Part shown: piece by piece, positions 13,527-21,318 of the stretch
How positions within the stretch are numbered: position 1 is the first letter of the stretch
Layout of the letters: each line of letters opens with the position of its first letter
Assembly: GCA_009778255.1 (NCBI GenBank)
Contig: WRKD01000215.1
Span: 1-22,433 of the forward strand
Length of the DNA: 22,433 nucleotides
Direction of reading: 5' to 3'
Source: Bacillota bacterium
GTDB lineage: Bacteria > Bacillota > Dehalobacteriia > UBA4068
Notes under the pieces: generated by a model
Told to the model about the DNA's origin: nothing
Database searches by the model: none
Seen by the model: only the letters and a program-made list of their open reading frames with translations
Made by a program: the position numbers and the translations under genes

Positions 13527-15158
13527 ATGAAAAAACTACCGCTCGGCATACAAAGTTTCCGTAAAATAATTGAAGGGGATTATGTTTATGTTGATAAAAC
13601 TCGCTATGTTTACGAGCTTATAAACACCGCGAGTTATTATTTCCTTTCTCGCCCCCGCAGGTTCGGAAAATCCCTCCTACTGGATACGGTAGGCGAAGCT
13701 TTTTCCGGCGATAAAGAACTGTTCAAAGGGCTCTACCTATACGATACAGATTACTCTTTTACCCAGCATCCGGTGCTGCGGCTCGACATGAGCAATATAT
13801 CGAACGAAACCCCGGATATACTGAAAAACTCCCTGGCTAACGCGCTACAAAAGCGCGTATCCGACGAAGGTTTAAGCATTACGACCGAAATCCCTTCCGA
13901 CATCTTCAAAAACCTCATAGAAGCCTTGCATAAAAAGTATCAGCACCGGGTAGTAGTTTTAATCGATGAATATGACAAACCCATCTTAGACCACCTCACC
14001 AATATCGAAATCGCCGAAGCCAACCGGCAGGTCTTGCGGGGTTTCTATGGCATACTGAAATCGATGGATCCGCACCTGAGGCTTACCTTCATTACCGGCG
14101 TATCTAAATTCACCAAAACCTCTATTTTTTCCGAACTGAATAACCTGCTGGATATAACCCTCACAGAAGAGTATGCTAATATATGTGGAATTGCCATAGA
14201 GGATTTAAACAGATATTTCGGTGAACATATAGATTATTTAACCTCACTGGCCCGTTTTAAGCAGTATGACGATTTGCATGATAAAATATTGGCCTGGTAC
14301 GATGGTTACTCTTGGGACGGCAGCACCAGGGTGCTAAACCCCTTTTCCCTGTTGAGCTTTTTAACACAAAAAAGATTTGCCGGGTTTTGGTATATGAGCG
14401 GCACGCCAGCCTTCTTGCTTAAGCTTCTCAAAAATAAGCCCGAATCATTTTTAGCCTTAAATAATCTGGAAATCAGCGAGAGAGTGCTGGATATATTCGA
14501 TATCAACAACATGGAAATCGAACCTTTATTATTTCAGACAGGCTATTTAACGGTACAGGAAACGCGTATCCCCGGCGATACCGAAAGCTACCTGCTTAAA
14601 ATACCCAACCTTGAGGTAAGGGAAGCCCTCTATATGAATATAATAGCTGTGTTTACAGAAAAAGGGGAGGTCTTTGCGGAAACTACCTATCGGGAGGTTA
14701 AAAAAGCGCTGGCAAACGGAGACCTACAAAACATGCTCACCATGCTAAAATCACTGTTCGCCGCTATACCTTATCAGCTGCACCTAGACCGTGAAGCATA
14801 TTATCATTCGATTTTTTTTGCGGTGATGAGCATTTTGGGTTTCGATATGGAGGCGGAAGTATCTACTGCCAAAGGCAGGGTAGACGCGGTATTGGAGCTG
14901 GAGGACAAAGTCTACGTTATGGAGTTTAAATATGTGGATTGCCAGCCGGACACGCCAACAGAGCAAAAAACCAAACTCTTTAGCAAGGCGCTGCAAGAAG
15001 GCATGCAACAGATAAAAAACAGGGGTTATCACGAAAAATATAGCGGAAGCGGCAAAAAAATATACCAAGTGGCTTTTGCTTTCCTGGGCAGAAGCGATAT
15101 TGAAATGATAGTGAATGGGCTCCCGAAAGCCGTCGAAGACGGCTTTCCCTCCTCGTAA
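13527..15158 (+). CDS. AAA-ATPase-like protein with C-terminal PD-(D/E)XK nuclease domain
   Basis: Member of the abundant AAA-ATPase-like/PDDEXK_9 family of anaerobes; 543 residues, full length. The N-terminus M-K-K-L-P-L-G-I-Q-S-F-R and Y-V-D-K-T are typical. Walker A is S-R-P-R-R-F-G-K-S (41-49), Walker B V-V-V-L-I-D-E-Y-D (142-150), and I-T-G-V-S-K-F follows. The C-terminal domain shows the nuclease core with Asp453 in R-V-D-A-V-L-E-L and Glu466-x-Lys468 in Y-V-M-E-F-K-Y. The ATG at 13527 follows AAAGGGGTG; the frame is open to 13458, but that part overlaps the SH3 remnant. Function is unknown; these families are often multi-copy and highly mobile between strains. It lies in the pur run, 63 bases before purD, with no terminator between, so it may be cotranscribed with purine genes. 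Confidence 0.9.
   Translation: MKKLPLGIQSFRKIIEGDYVYVDKTRYVYELINTASYYFLSRPRRFGKSLLLDTVGEAFSGDKELFKGLYLYDTDYSFTQHPVLRLDMSNISNETPDILKNSLANALQKRVSDEGLSITTEIPSDIFKNLIEALHKKYQHRVVVLIDEYDKPILDHLTNIEIAEANRQVLRGFYGILKSMDPHLRLTFITGVSKFTKTSIFSELNNLLDITLTEEYANICGIAIEDLNRYFGEHIDYLTSLARFKQYDDLHDKILAWYDGYSWDGSTRVLNPFSLLSFLTQKRFAGFWYMSGTPAFLLKLLKNKPESFLALNNLEISERVLDIFDINNMEIEPLLFQTGYLTVQETRIPGDTESYLLKIPNLEVREALYMNIIAVFTEKGEVFAETTYREVKKALANGDLQNMLTMLKSLFAAIPYQLHLDREAYYHSIFFAVMSILGFDMEAEVSTAKGRVDAVLELEDKVYVMEFKYVDCQPDTPTEQKTKLFSKALQEGMQQIKNRGYHEKYSGSGKKIYQVAFAFLGRSDIEMIVNGLPKAVEDGFPSS
15125..15147. repeat. perfect hairpin across the 3' end of the ATPase gene
   Basis: GAAAGCCGTC (15125-15134), loop GAA, then GACGGCTTTC (15138-15147): ten perfect base pairs. 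It sits inside the last codons of the ATPase (K-A-V-E-D-G-F) and is followed by a weaker CTCGT/ACGAG stem around the stop codon. There is no T-run, so it is not a standard terminator; it may be a palindromic mini-repeat that supplied the end of the gene, or an mRNA 3' stabiliser. Confidence 0.65.
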
Positions 15159-15221
15159 ACGAGAGGGGCGAGACAACCGTAGAGTGTCAGAGAGGAGATA
15201 GTTTAAGTTAAGGAGGCTCGC

Positions 15222-16490
15222 ATGAAAATACTGGTGGTAGGCGGTGGTGGCCGCGAGCATGCCATTATCGCCAAAATAAGCGAAAACCCACAAGTAGAGC
15301 ATATTTATGCCCTGCCGGGCAATGGCGGTATTGCGGAATTAGCCGAATGCGTGCCGATAAAAGCTACGGATATAACGGCTATTCGGGATTTTGCCGTGGA
15401 AAAACAGGTGGATTTCGTGGTGGTAGCGCCGGATGACCCCTTAGTGCTGGGTGCGGTGGATTTATTGGAGGAAGCGGGCATAGCCTGCTTCGGGCCTGAT
15501 AAGAAGGCGGCGGCCATCGAAGGCAGCAAAGTTTTCGCCAAAGAGCTGATGAAAAAATACGGCATACCCACGGCTGATTACGCTGTTTTTGAGGATTTGG
15601 AGGAAGCTATAGCATATTGCGACGCCGCGCCCCATTATCCGCTGGTCATTAAAGCGGATGGCTTGGCTTTGGGCAAGGGGGTGCTGATAGCCGCATCTAA
15701 GGAAGAAGCGCGCGCCGATTTAGTGAACATCATGCAAGAGCGGGTATTTGGCGAGAGCGGTAGCCGCGTGGTGATAGAAGAATTCCTTTCCGGACCGGAG
15801 GTCTCGGTGCTGTCCTTTACAGACGGACATACCATAGTGCCTATGGTTTCCTCCATGGATCATAAACGTGCCCTGGACGGCGATTTAGGACTTAATACCG
15901 GCGGCATGGGGGCGGTGGCGCCCAACCCATACTATACGGAAGCAATAGCCGCCGAGTGTATGGAAAAAATATATTTACCCACCATTCGGGCTATGCAGTC
16001 TGAAAGGCGCCCTTTCAAGGGTTGTCTATATTTCGGGCTGATGCTCACACAGCGCGGCCCGCGCGTAATCGAATATAACTGCCGCTTCGGCGACCCGGAA
16101 ACCCAAGCGGTATTGCCCTTGCTGCAAAGCGACCTGCTTTCCATCATGCAAGCAGTGGCGGAGGAACGGCTGCATGAGGTAGAGGTAAAATTCAGTGAAG
16201 ATCAAAAAACTTGTTGCCTGGTGCTGGCTTCCGGCGGATACCCTCAGAAATATGAAACCGGTTTCCCCATAAATATAGGTGATACCGGGCAAACACAAAT
16301 CTTTCACGCCGGCACTAAGCTCAAAAACGGCGTCCTCTGCACCGGCGGCGGGCGTGTGCTGGGTTTAACTGCTATAGCATCTTCACTGCCAGAGGCTATC
16401 GAATGCGCCTATAAAGCGGTGGAGAAAATAGAATTTCGGGGCAAATTTTTTAGAACTGATATTGGCCAAAGCGCTGCTTGTTTAGAATAA
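15222..16490 (+). CDS. purD: phosphoribosylamine-glycine ligase (GAR synthetase, PurD)
   Basis: ATP-grasp enzyme joining phosphoribosylamine (the unstable product of PurF) to glycine. 422 residues, the standard length. Motifs: V-V-G-G-G-G-R-E-H-A at the N-terminus, V-I-K-A-D-G-L-A-L-G-K-G-V (ATP-binding loop), N-T-G-G-M-G-A-V-A-P, and E-Y-N-C-R-F-G-D-P-E-T-Q with the metal-binding Glu/Asn. The ATG has a strong TAAGGAGG seven bases upstream. It follows the accessory island and keeps the strand of the pur run, so the island appears to have been inserted between purH and purD. It ends 18 bases before the alanine-rich gene. Confidence 0.97.
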   Translation: MKILVVGGGGREHAIIAKISENPQVEHIYALPGNGGIAELAECVPIKATDITAIRDFAVEKQVDFVVVAPDDPLVLGAVDLLEEAGIACFGPDKKAAAIEGSKVFAKELMKKYGIPTADYAVFEDLEEAIAYCDAAPHYPLVIKADGLALGKGVLIAASKEEARADLVNIMQERVFGESGSRVVIEEFLSGPEVSVLSFTDGHTIVPMVSSMDHKRALDGDLGLNTGGMGAVAPNPYYTEAIAAECMEKIYLPTIRAMQSERRPFKGCLYFGLMLTQRGPRVIEYNCRFGDPETQAVLPLLQSDLLSIMQAVAEERLHEVEVKFSEDQKTCCLVLASGGYPQKYETGFPINIGDTGQTQIFHAGTKLKNGVLCTGGGRVLGLTAIASSLPEAIECAYKAVEKIEFRGKFFRTDIGQSAACLE

Positions 16491-16508
16491 TATAGGAGGG
16501 ATGATGAT

Positions 16509-17426
16509 TTGGGTTTTCATGAACAAATTGAAAAACAGCTACAGCTTCTGAATAGGGAGCAGCTTTGTTTATTTGCTTGGTTAAGCGCACTCAGGGCTTT
16601 GCCTATTTTGAGTGTGGGGAGGTCTTTTTGTTATTGGGAACAAGAGAAGCAGCAACAGCATTTATATAATGTTTTTTATGCTCTCGACGCTTGTGCCGCA
16701 GGATGGAATTTACAAAAAGACCACCTCATGAATTATACCGCAGCAGCAGCCTATGGCGCTGCCGCCGCTAAAAACGCGGCGGAAGCTGCCGCAAGAACAA
16801 CCGAAGCAAAACTAAACAAAAACGATTCTTGGATTGCTTGGACTGCCAGCGACGCCGCCAGCGCCGCCGCCTGGGCGGCCAAAACTGCCAGCATTACTCA
16901 GGCAAACCAGGCGGCTGCTATCAATGCCGCCGCCTGGGCTTTCAGAGCTTCCACATTCGGCGGCAAAGCCAATGATATCAGCCGCTTCGCAAGCGACTCC
17001 GCTTTTTGGGAGCTGCAAGCCTTTACCAGAATAGGCACAGTCGATATTTTTGGGAAAACCATAGATAACCATATCAGAGTAATATTTAGTGAAATCGACG
17101 CCATTAAAAATAATGATTTGGCTGCCCTAAATAAAGACCCCACTATATATGGATCGGTATGGAAAAACTCACTTGAAGATGTAAAAAAATCTAATATATA
17201 TGGGGTAATATGGCATAATTTTCTGGAAGACTTAGAAAGTGTGAGTTGTGGTTATTGGGCGCGTTTATATAAAAACCTCTTCAAAAATAAATCTATAACA
17301 AGAGATAAATTTATCTTCGACGAACAAGAACTTCTGCGCCGCCTATTCCAAATACCGGAAGAGATTAGAGCAAAGGGAGCCGCAGCCGTAGGCCATTACA
17401 TAGAAAACGAAACAACAGCGACTTAG
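16509..17426 (+). CDS. alanine-rich helical protein of unknown function
   Basis: I do not recognise this protein with confidence. 305 residues, starting at TTG 16509 eight bases after AGGAGGG; the nearby ATGs at 16501 and 16504 are in another frame that closes quickly. It has no signal peptide or clear membrane helix. The N-terminal part contains L-C-L-F-A-W-L-S-A-L-R-A-L-P-I-L. The middle (about residues 76-160) is very rich in Ala with repeated A-A-x-x-A-A patterns, predicting amphipathic helices in tandem, as in some alanine-rich putative immunity-type proteins. The C-terminal third is ordinary, with G-S-V-W-K-N-S-L-E-D-V and G-V-I-W-H-N-F-L-E-D-L forming an internal repeat of about 18-19 residues (G-x-x-W-x-N-x-L-E-D). 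It lies inside the pur run between purD and purL and is probably transcribed with them, though it has no evident purine role. Confidence 0.75.
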   Translation: MGFHEQIEKQLQLLNREQLCLFAWLSALRALPILSVGRSFCYWEQEKQQQHLYNVFYALDACAAGWNLQKDHLMNYTAAAAYGAAAAKNAAEAAARTTEAKLNKNDSWIAWTASDAASAAAWAAKTASITQANQAAAINAAAWAFRASTFGGKANDISRFASDSAFWELQAFTRIGTVDIFGKTIDNHIRVIFSEIDAIKNNDLAALNKDPTIYGSVWKNSLEDVKKSNIYGVIWHNFLEDLESVSCGYWARLYKNLFKNKSITRDKFIFDEQELLRRLFQIPEEIRAKGAAAVGHYIENETTAT

Positions 17427-17455
17427 ACTGGCTTTACTCAAAGCTCTCGCGTTTT

Positions 17456-17473
17456 AAGTCTTGAGTTAGGAAT
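17456..17473 (+). repeat. copy of the purE-purF spacer repeat in the gap before purL
   Basis: AGTCTTGAGTTAGGAAT (17457-17473) matches AGTCTTGAGTTGAGGAAT in the purE duplication (6145-6162) except for one missing base. The 112-base gap before purL holds nothing else apart from the purL ribosome binding site. Confidence 0.55.
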
Positions 17474-17538
17474 CAGTGAAATTTGGGCAACAGGATAGTT
17501 AATTTTTTATAGCAAAATCTACTTTGGAGGTATTAATA

Positions 17539-20500
17539 ATGGTATATCGCATTTATGTTGAAAAGAAGCATCCTTTTACTCAGGAAGCCGCCAAACTGCT
17601 TACGGAATTCCGGGAATTACTGGGAATAAAAGCTCTGAATAATGTACGCATTCTTAAACGTTATGATGTAGAAGGAATAAGCGCCGAACAGTTTGCCGCC
17701 TGCCAAGACACAGTGTTCAGCGAGCCGCCATTGGAGGTATGCTATACAGAATTGCCTAAGGGCGCGGCGGCAGTAATTGCCCGGGAGTTTCAACCCGGTC
17801 AATTTGACCAGCTTGCCGATAGCTGCGCTCAATGTATACAATTTATTACAAAAGAAGAGCGGCCGCTTTTAGCTACCGCCCTTGTTTTCTTGTTATACGG
17901 TGATTTATCTCATTTGGATATTGCGGCGATAAAAAAATATCTGATTAACCCTGTAGAATGCCGTGAAGCCGCTCTGGCTTTGCCAAATACCCTAAAAACC
18001 CCTATTTTACCAACAGAACAGACGCCGCTGGTGGATAATTTTTTACAATTGGATGAGAATGGGCTGAACGCTTTAACGGCAGAATATGGTTTGGCTATGG
18101 ATTTGGGGGATCTACTCTTATGTAAGCAGTATTTTAGTAATGAAGGACGTTGCCCTACTTGTGCGGAATTACGGATCATCGACACATATTGGTCGGATCA
18201 TTGTAGGCATACTACTTTTAACACAGAATTAACCGCAATAGAGCTGGAAGATGAACAAACAGCGGCAGCTTATAACCGCTACCAGGCTTTACGACATGAA
18301 TTGGGAGTAGAAAAGCCTGTTACTTTAATGGATATGGCTACCATTGGCGCCCGTTATCTTAGGCGGCAAGGATTACTGCCGCATTTGGAAGAAAGCGAAG
18401 AAGTCAATGCCTGCACGGTTAAGGTGGATATTGATGTAAACGGAAAAGAAGAACCCTGGCTGCTGTTTTTTAAAAACGAGACCCATAATCACCCTACAGA
18501 AATAGAACCATTCGGCGGTGCCTCTACCTGTTTAGGAGGCGGCCTGCGCGACCCGCTTTCCGGGCGCGGATACCCCTATCAAGCGATGCGAATTACCGGG
18601 GCAGGCGACCCTACCGTACCATTGGCCGAAACATTATCCGGCAAACTTCCCCAACGCAAACTTACTACCACAGCTGCTGCTGGGCATGCTTCATATGCCA
18701 ATCAAATAGGCGTAGCAGCCGGGCTGGGTGTAGAAATCTATCACCCGGGCTATATTGCTAAGCGTATGGAAGCCGGCGCTGTTGTGGCGGCTGCGCCGCT
18801 GACACAGGTGAGACATGAAAAACCCCTGCCCAAAGATAAAGTGCTGCTAGTGGGAGGCCTTACCGGTCGCGACGGTTGCGGCGGGGCTACCGGTTCCTCT
18901 AAAACCCAAGATACCTCTGCTCTTACCACACTCGGCGCGGAAGTGCAAAAGGGTAATGCTCCGGAAGAACGCAAGATACTGCGGTTGTTTCGCAACCCAA
19001 AAGCCAGCGTATTGATCAAACGTTGCAATGATTTCGGCGCTGGTGGCGTAAGTGTGGCTATTGGCGAACTGGCATCCGGTTTGGATATCGATGTAGACGC
19101 TGTACCGGTAAAATACCCCGGATTGACCGGTACGGAACTGGCTATTAGTGAATCTCAGGAAAGAATGGCCGTTGTACTGGCGCCCGGTGATGTAGCAACT
19201 TTTATGGCATTAGCGGAAGCGGAAGGCTTACAGGCTACCATCGTGGCAGAGGTTACAGATAGCGGGCGCATGGTCATTCACTGGCAAGGCCAGGTAATTG
19301 CCGATATAGCGCGCGCTTTTTTAGATAGCAATGGCTCAAAAAAATACCAGCCTGTACTAGTCAAGCCGGGGCAAGCCTACATAATCCCTGCGCAAGATGA
19401 TACCCTGGAGAATAAATTACATTTATTAATGGATGATTTAAATATCTGCTCCCAACGAGGTATAGGAGAGCGTTTCGATTCTACGGCAGGGGCGGGCACG
19501 GTACTCATGCCTTTAGGAGGCAAACGCCAGCTTACCCCCATACAAGCTATGGCTGCTAAATTACCGGTTAAAGGCGAAACCACCTCTTGTACATTAATGT
19601 CTTATGGGTTCGATCCTTATATCAGCAGCGCCAGCCCTTATAATGGGGCTTATTTAGCTGTTATTGAATCCGTGGCAAAGCTTATCGCCACAGGCGGAGA
19701 GCTGAATCGTTGCTGGCTCTCTTTCCAGGAATTTTTCCCAAAACTAGGAAAATCGCCCGAACGCTGGGGTTTGCCTGTGGCGGCACTATTAGGTGCGCTC
19801 AGCGCTCAGCTAGATTTAGGGTTAGCCGCCATTGGTGGTAAAGATTCTATGAGCGGTAGTTATGAGCAGATAGATGTTCCGCCTACCCTGATATCCTTCG
19901 CCATAGCTATGGCAGATACCGATCATATTGTCTCGCCGGAGTTCAAGAAAGCAGGCAGCCGCGTAGTATTGCTAAAACCGGTGTATGAAAGCAATGGCTT
20001 ACCTCAAGCAGAAAGCTTACAGGAAAACTTTAACACCGTAGTTCAGTTGATAAGGGAAGATAAAGTATCGGCAGCTTGCGCCCTTGCTTACGGCGGCGCA
20101 GCGGCTGGCTTGATCAAAATGTGCCTAGGCAATAATCTAGGCTTACAACTGGCGCCAGGTATTGTTGAAAACGAACTGTTTAACAGAAATAGTGGCTCTT
20201 TCCTGATCGAGCTTAAGGAAAATGCGCAAGAAATCGGCCTCCCTATTGGGTTTACCATAGAAGAATATGAGCTGCACTATGCGAATGAAATTATTGCGCT
20301 AAACAACTTAGAAGAGCTATATGAAAACCGCTTAAAAGATGTATTTCCCACAAACGCCGCAAAGCCTCTTCTGGATGACAATATCCCGGCTATCTCTTAT
20401 GAACGGGTTGCCAAAGCTATACCCCATACCGCCATTGCCCGGCCCCGAGTGCTGATACCGGCTTTACCGGGTAGCAATTGTGAATACGACCTGGCTTACG

Positions 20501-21237
20501 CCTTTGCTAAAGTAGGCGCCGATCCCCATATTGTGGTGGTACGTAATCTTACTCCATCTTGGTTAAGCGAAAGTATCAGCAATATTGCTAAAGAGCTGAA
20601 CCAATCACATATTCTCGCCTTGCCAGGCGATTATTATGGCGGTGGCGAAGCAGAAGGCTGCGGTAAATTCATTGCCAATTTCTTCCGTCATACTATTCTT
20701 AAAGAAGCCCTGCAACAATTACTTGAAGAGCGCAATGGACTAATTTTGGGAGTGGGTAGCGGTTTTATGGGTTTACTAAAGCTTGGCTTATTACCTTTTG
20801 GTAAAGTATGCGATATTTCTCCTCAAAGCCCGGCACTGGCAAACAATACTATAGGCCGCCATCAGAGCAGGCTGGTACACATTCGCGTTGCCTCCGCTCT
20901 CTCACCTTGGCTAAGCCTTACTAAAGTGGGGGATATCCATTCTGTTGCCTTATCCCATAGCGAAGGCCGTTTAGTTTTAAACGAAGAGTTGTTTAAGCAA
21001 CTGGCCAGCCAAGGGCAAATAGTGAGCCAGTATGTCGATCTAAAGGGTTGCCCCAGCATGGTTATTACCGCTAATCCCACTGGTTCTTATATGGCGGTAG
21101 AGGCTTTATGCTCTCCTGATGGGCGTATTTTAGGGCAAATGACTCATCCGGAACGCTGGAGCAAAGGAAACATGCAAAATGTAGCAGGCAATAAGTATTA
21201 TCCTATTTTCGAAGGCGCCATGCATTATTTTAAATAA
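17539..21237 (+). CDS. purL: phosphoribosylformylglycinamidine synthase (PurL, one-chain) with a degenerate glutaminase domain
   Basis: Converts FGAR to FGAM using ATP and ammonia from glutamine. 1232 residues, the long Clostridia-type enzyme that joins PurS-, PurL- and PurQ-like parts. The synthetase core looks intact: S-D-H-C-R-H-T-T-F (219-227), E-T-H-N-H-P-T-E-I-E-P-F-G-G (314 onward), R-C-N-D-F-G-A-G-G-V and G-G-K-D-S-M-S-G. The C-terminal class I glutaminase domain (about 968-1232) is degenerate: the nucleophile motif G-x-C-N-G-F-Q reads G-V-G-S-G-F-M, placing Gly1073 where Cys is needed, and the oxyanion strand P-G-G-F-S reads P-G-D-Y-Y (1029-1033). His1203-P-Glu1205 is kept. The ATG at 17539 follows TTTGGAGG; the frame is open to 17524. 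Ammonia may come from free NH3 or another protein. It is the last gene of the pur run. Confidence 0.96.
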   Translation: MVYRIYVEKKHPFTQEAAKLLTEFRELLGIKALNNVRILKRYDVEGISAEQFAACQDTVFSEPPLEVCYTELPKGAAAVIAREFQPGQFDQLADSCAQCIQFITKEERPLLATALVFLLYGDLSHLDIAAIKKYLINPVECREAALALPNTLKTPILPTEQTPLVDNFLQLDENGLNALTAEYGLAMDLGDLLLCKQYFSNEGRCPTCAELRIIDTYWSDHCRHTTFNTELTAIELEDEQTAAAYNRYQALRHELGVEKPVTLMDMATIGARYLRRQGLLPHLEESEEVNACTVKVDIDVNGKEEPWLLFFKNETHNHPTEIEPFGGASTCLGGGLRDPLSGRGYPYQAMRITGAGDPTVPLAETLSGKLPQRKLTTTAAAGHASYANQIGVAAGLGVEIYHPGYIAKRMEAGAVVAAAPLTQVRHEKPLPKDKVLLVGGLTGRDGCGGATGSSKTQDTSALTTLGAEVQKGNAPEERKILRLFRNPKASVLIKRCNDFGAGGVSVAIGELASGLDIDVDAVPVKYPGLTGTELAISESQERMAVVLAPGDVATFMALAEAEGLQATIVAEVTDSGRMVIHWQGQVIADIARAFLDSNGSKKYQPVLVKPGQAYIIPAQDDTLENKLHLLMDDLNICSQRGIGERFDSTAGAGTVLMPLGGKRQLTPIQAMAAKLPVKGETTSCTLMSYGFDPYISSASPYNGAYLAVIESVAKLIATGGELNRCWLSFQEFFPKLGKSPERWGLPVAALLGALSAQLDLGLAAIGGKDSMSGSYEQIDVPPTLISFAIAMADTDHIVSPEFKKAGSRVVLLKPVYESNGLPQAESLQENFNTVVQLIREDKVSAACALAYGGAAAGLIKMCLGNNLGLQLAPGIVENELFNRNSGSFLIELKENAQEIGLPIGFTIEEYELHYANEIIALNNLEELYENRLKDVFPTNAAKPLLDDNIPAISYERVAKAIPHTAIARPRVLIPALPGSNCEYDLAYAFAKVGADPHIVVVRNLTPSWLSESISNIAKELNQSHILALPGDYYGGGEAEGCGKFIANFFRHTILKEALQQLLEERNGLILGVGSGFMGLLKLGLLPFGKVCDISPQSPALANNTIGRHQSRLVHIRVASALSPWLSLTKVGDIHSVALSHSEGRLVLNEELFKQLASQGQIVSQYVDLKGCPSMVITANPTGSYMAVEALCSPDGRILGQMTHPERWSKGNMQNVAGNKYYPIFEGAMHYFK

Positions 21238-21243
21238 TGAGAT

Positions 21244-21272
21244 TTGACTTTTTTGATTTTTCCTACTATAAT
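21244..21272 (+). promoter_or_regulatory. strong sigma-A-type promoter for the TAXI lipoprotein gene
   Basis: TTGACT (21244-21249) and a perfect TATAAT (21267-21272) with a 17-base spacer, only seven bases after the purL stop. No terminator hairpin lies between purL and this promoter, so some read-through from the pur run is possible. Confidence 0.8.
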
Positions 21273-21318
21273 ATAATATAAGAACTATTTTCTTGAAAAA
21301 GCAAGGGGGGACAACTTG

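Noticed and set aside
16812..17143. Long antisense and alternative-frame ORFs inside the alanine-rich gene
   Set aside because: They arise from the GCC/GCN-rich codons, have no ribosome binding sites and give low-complexity Gly/Pro-rich translations.
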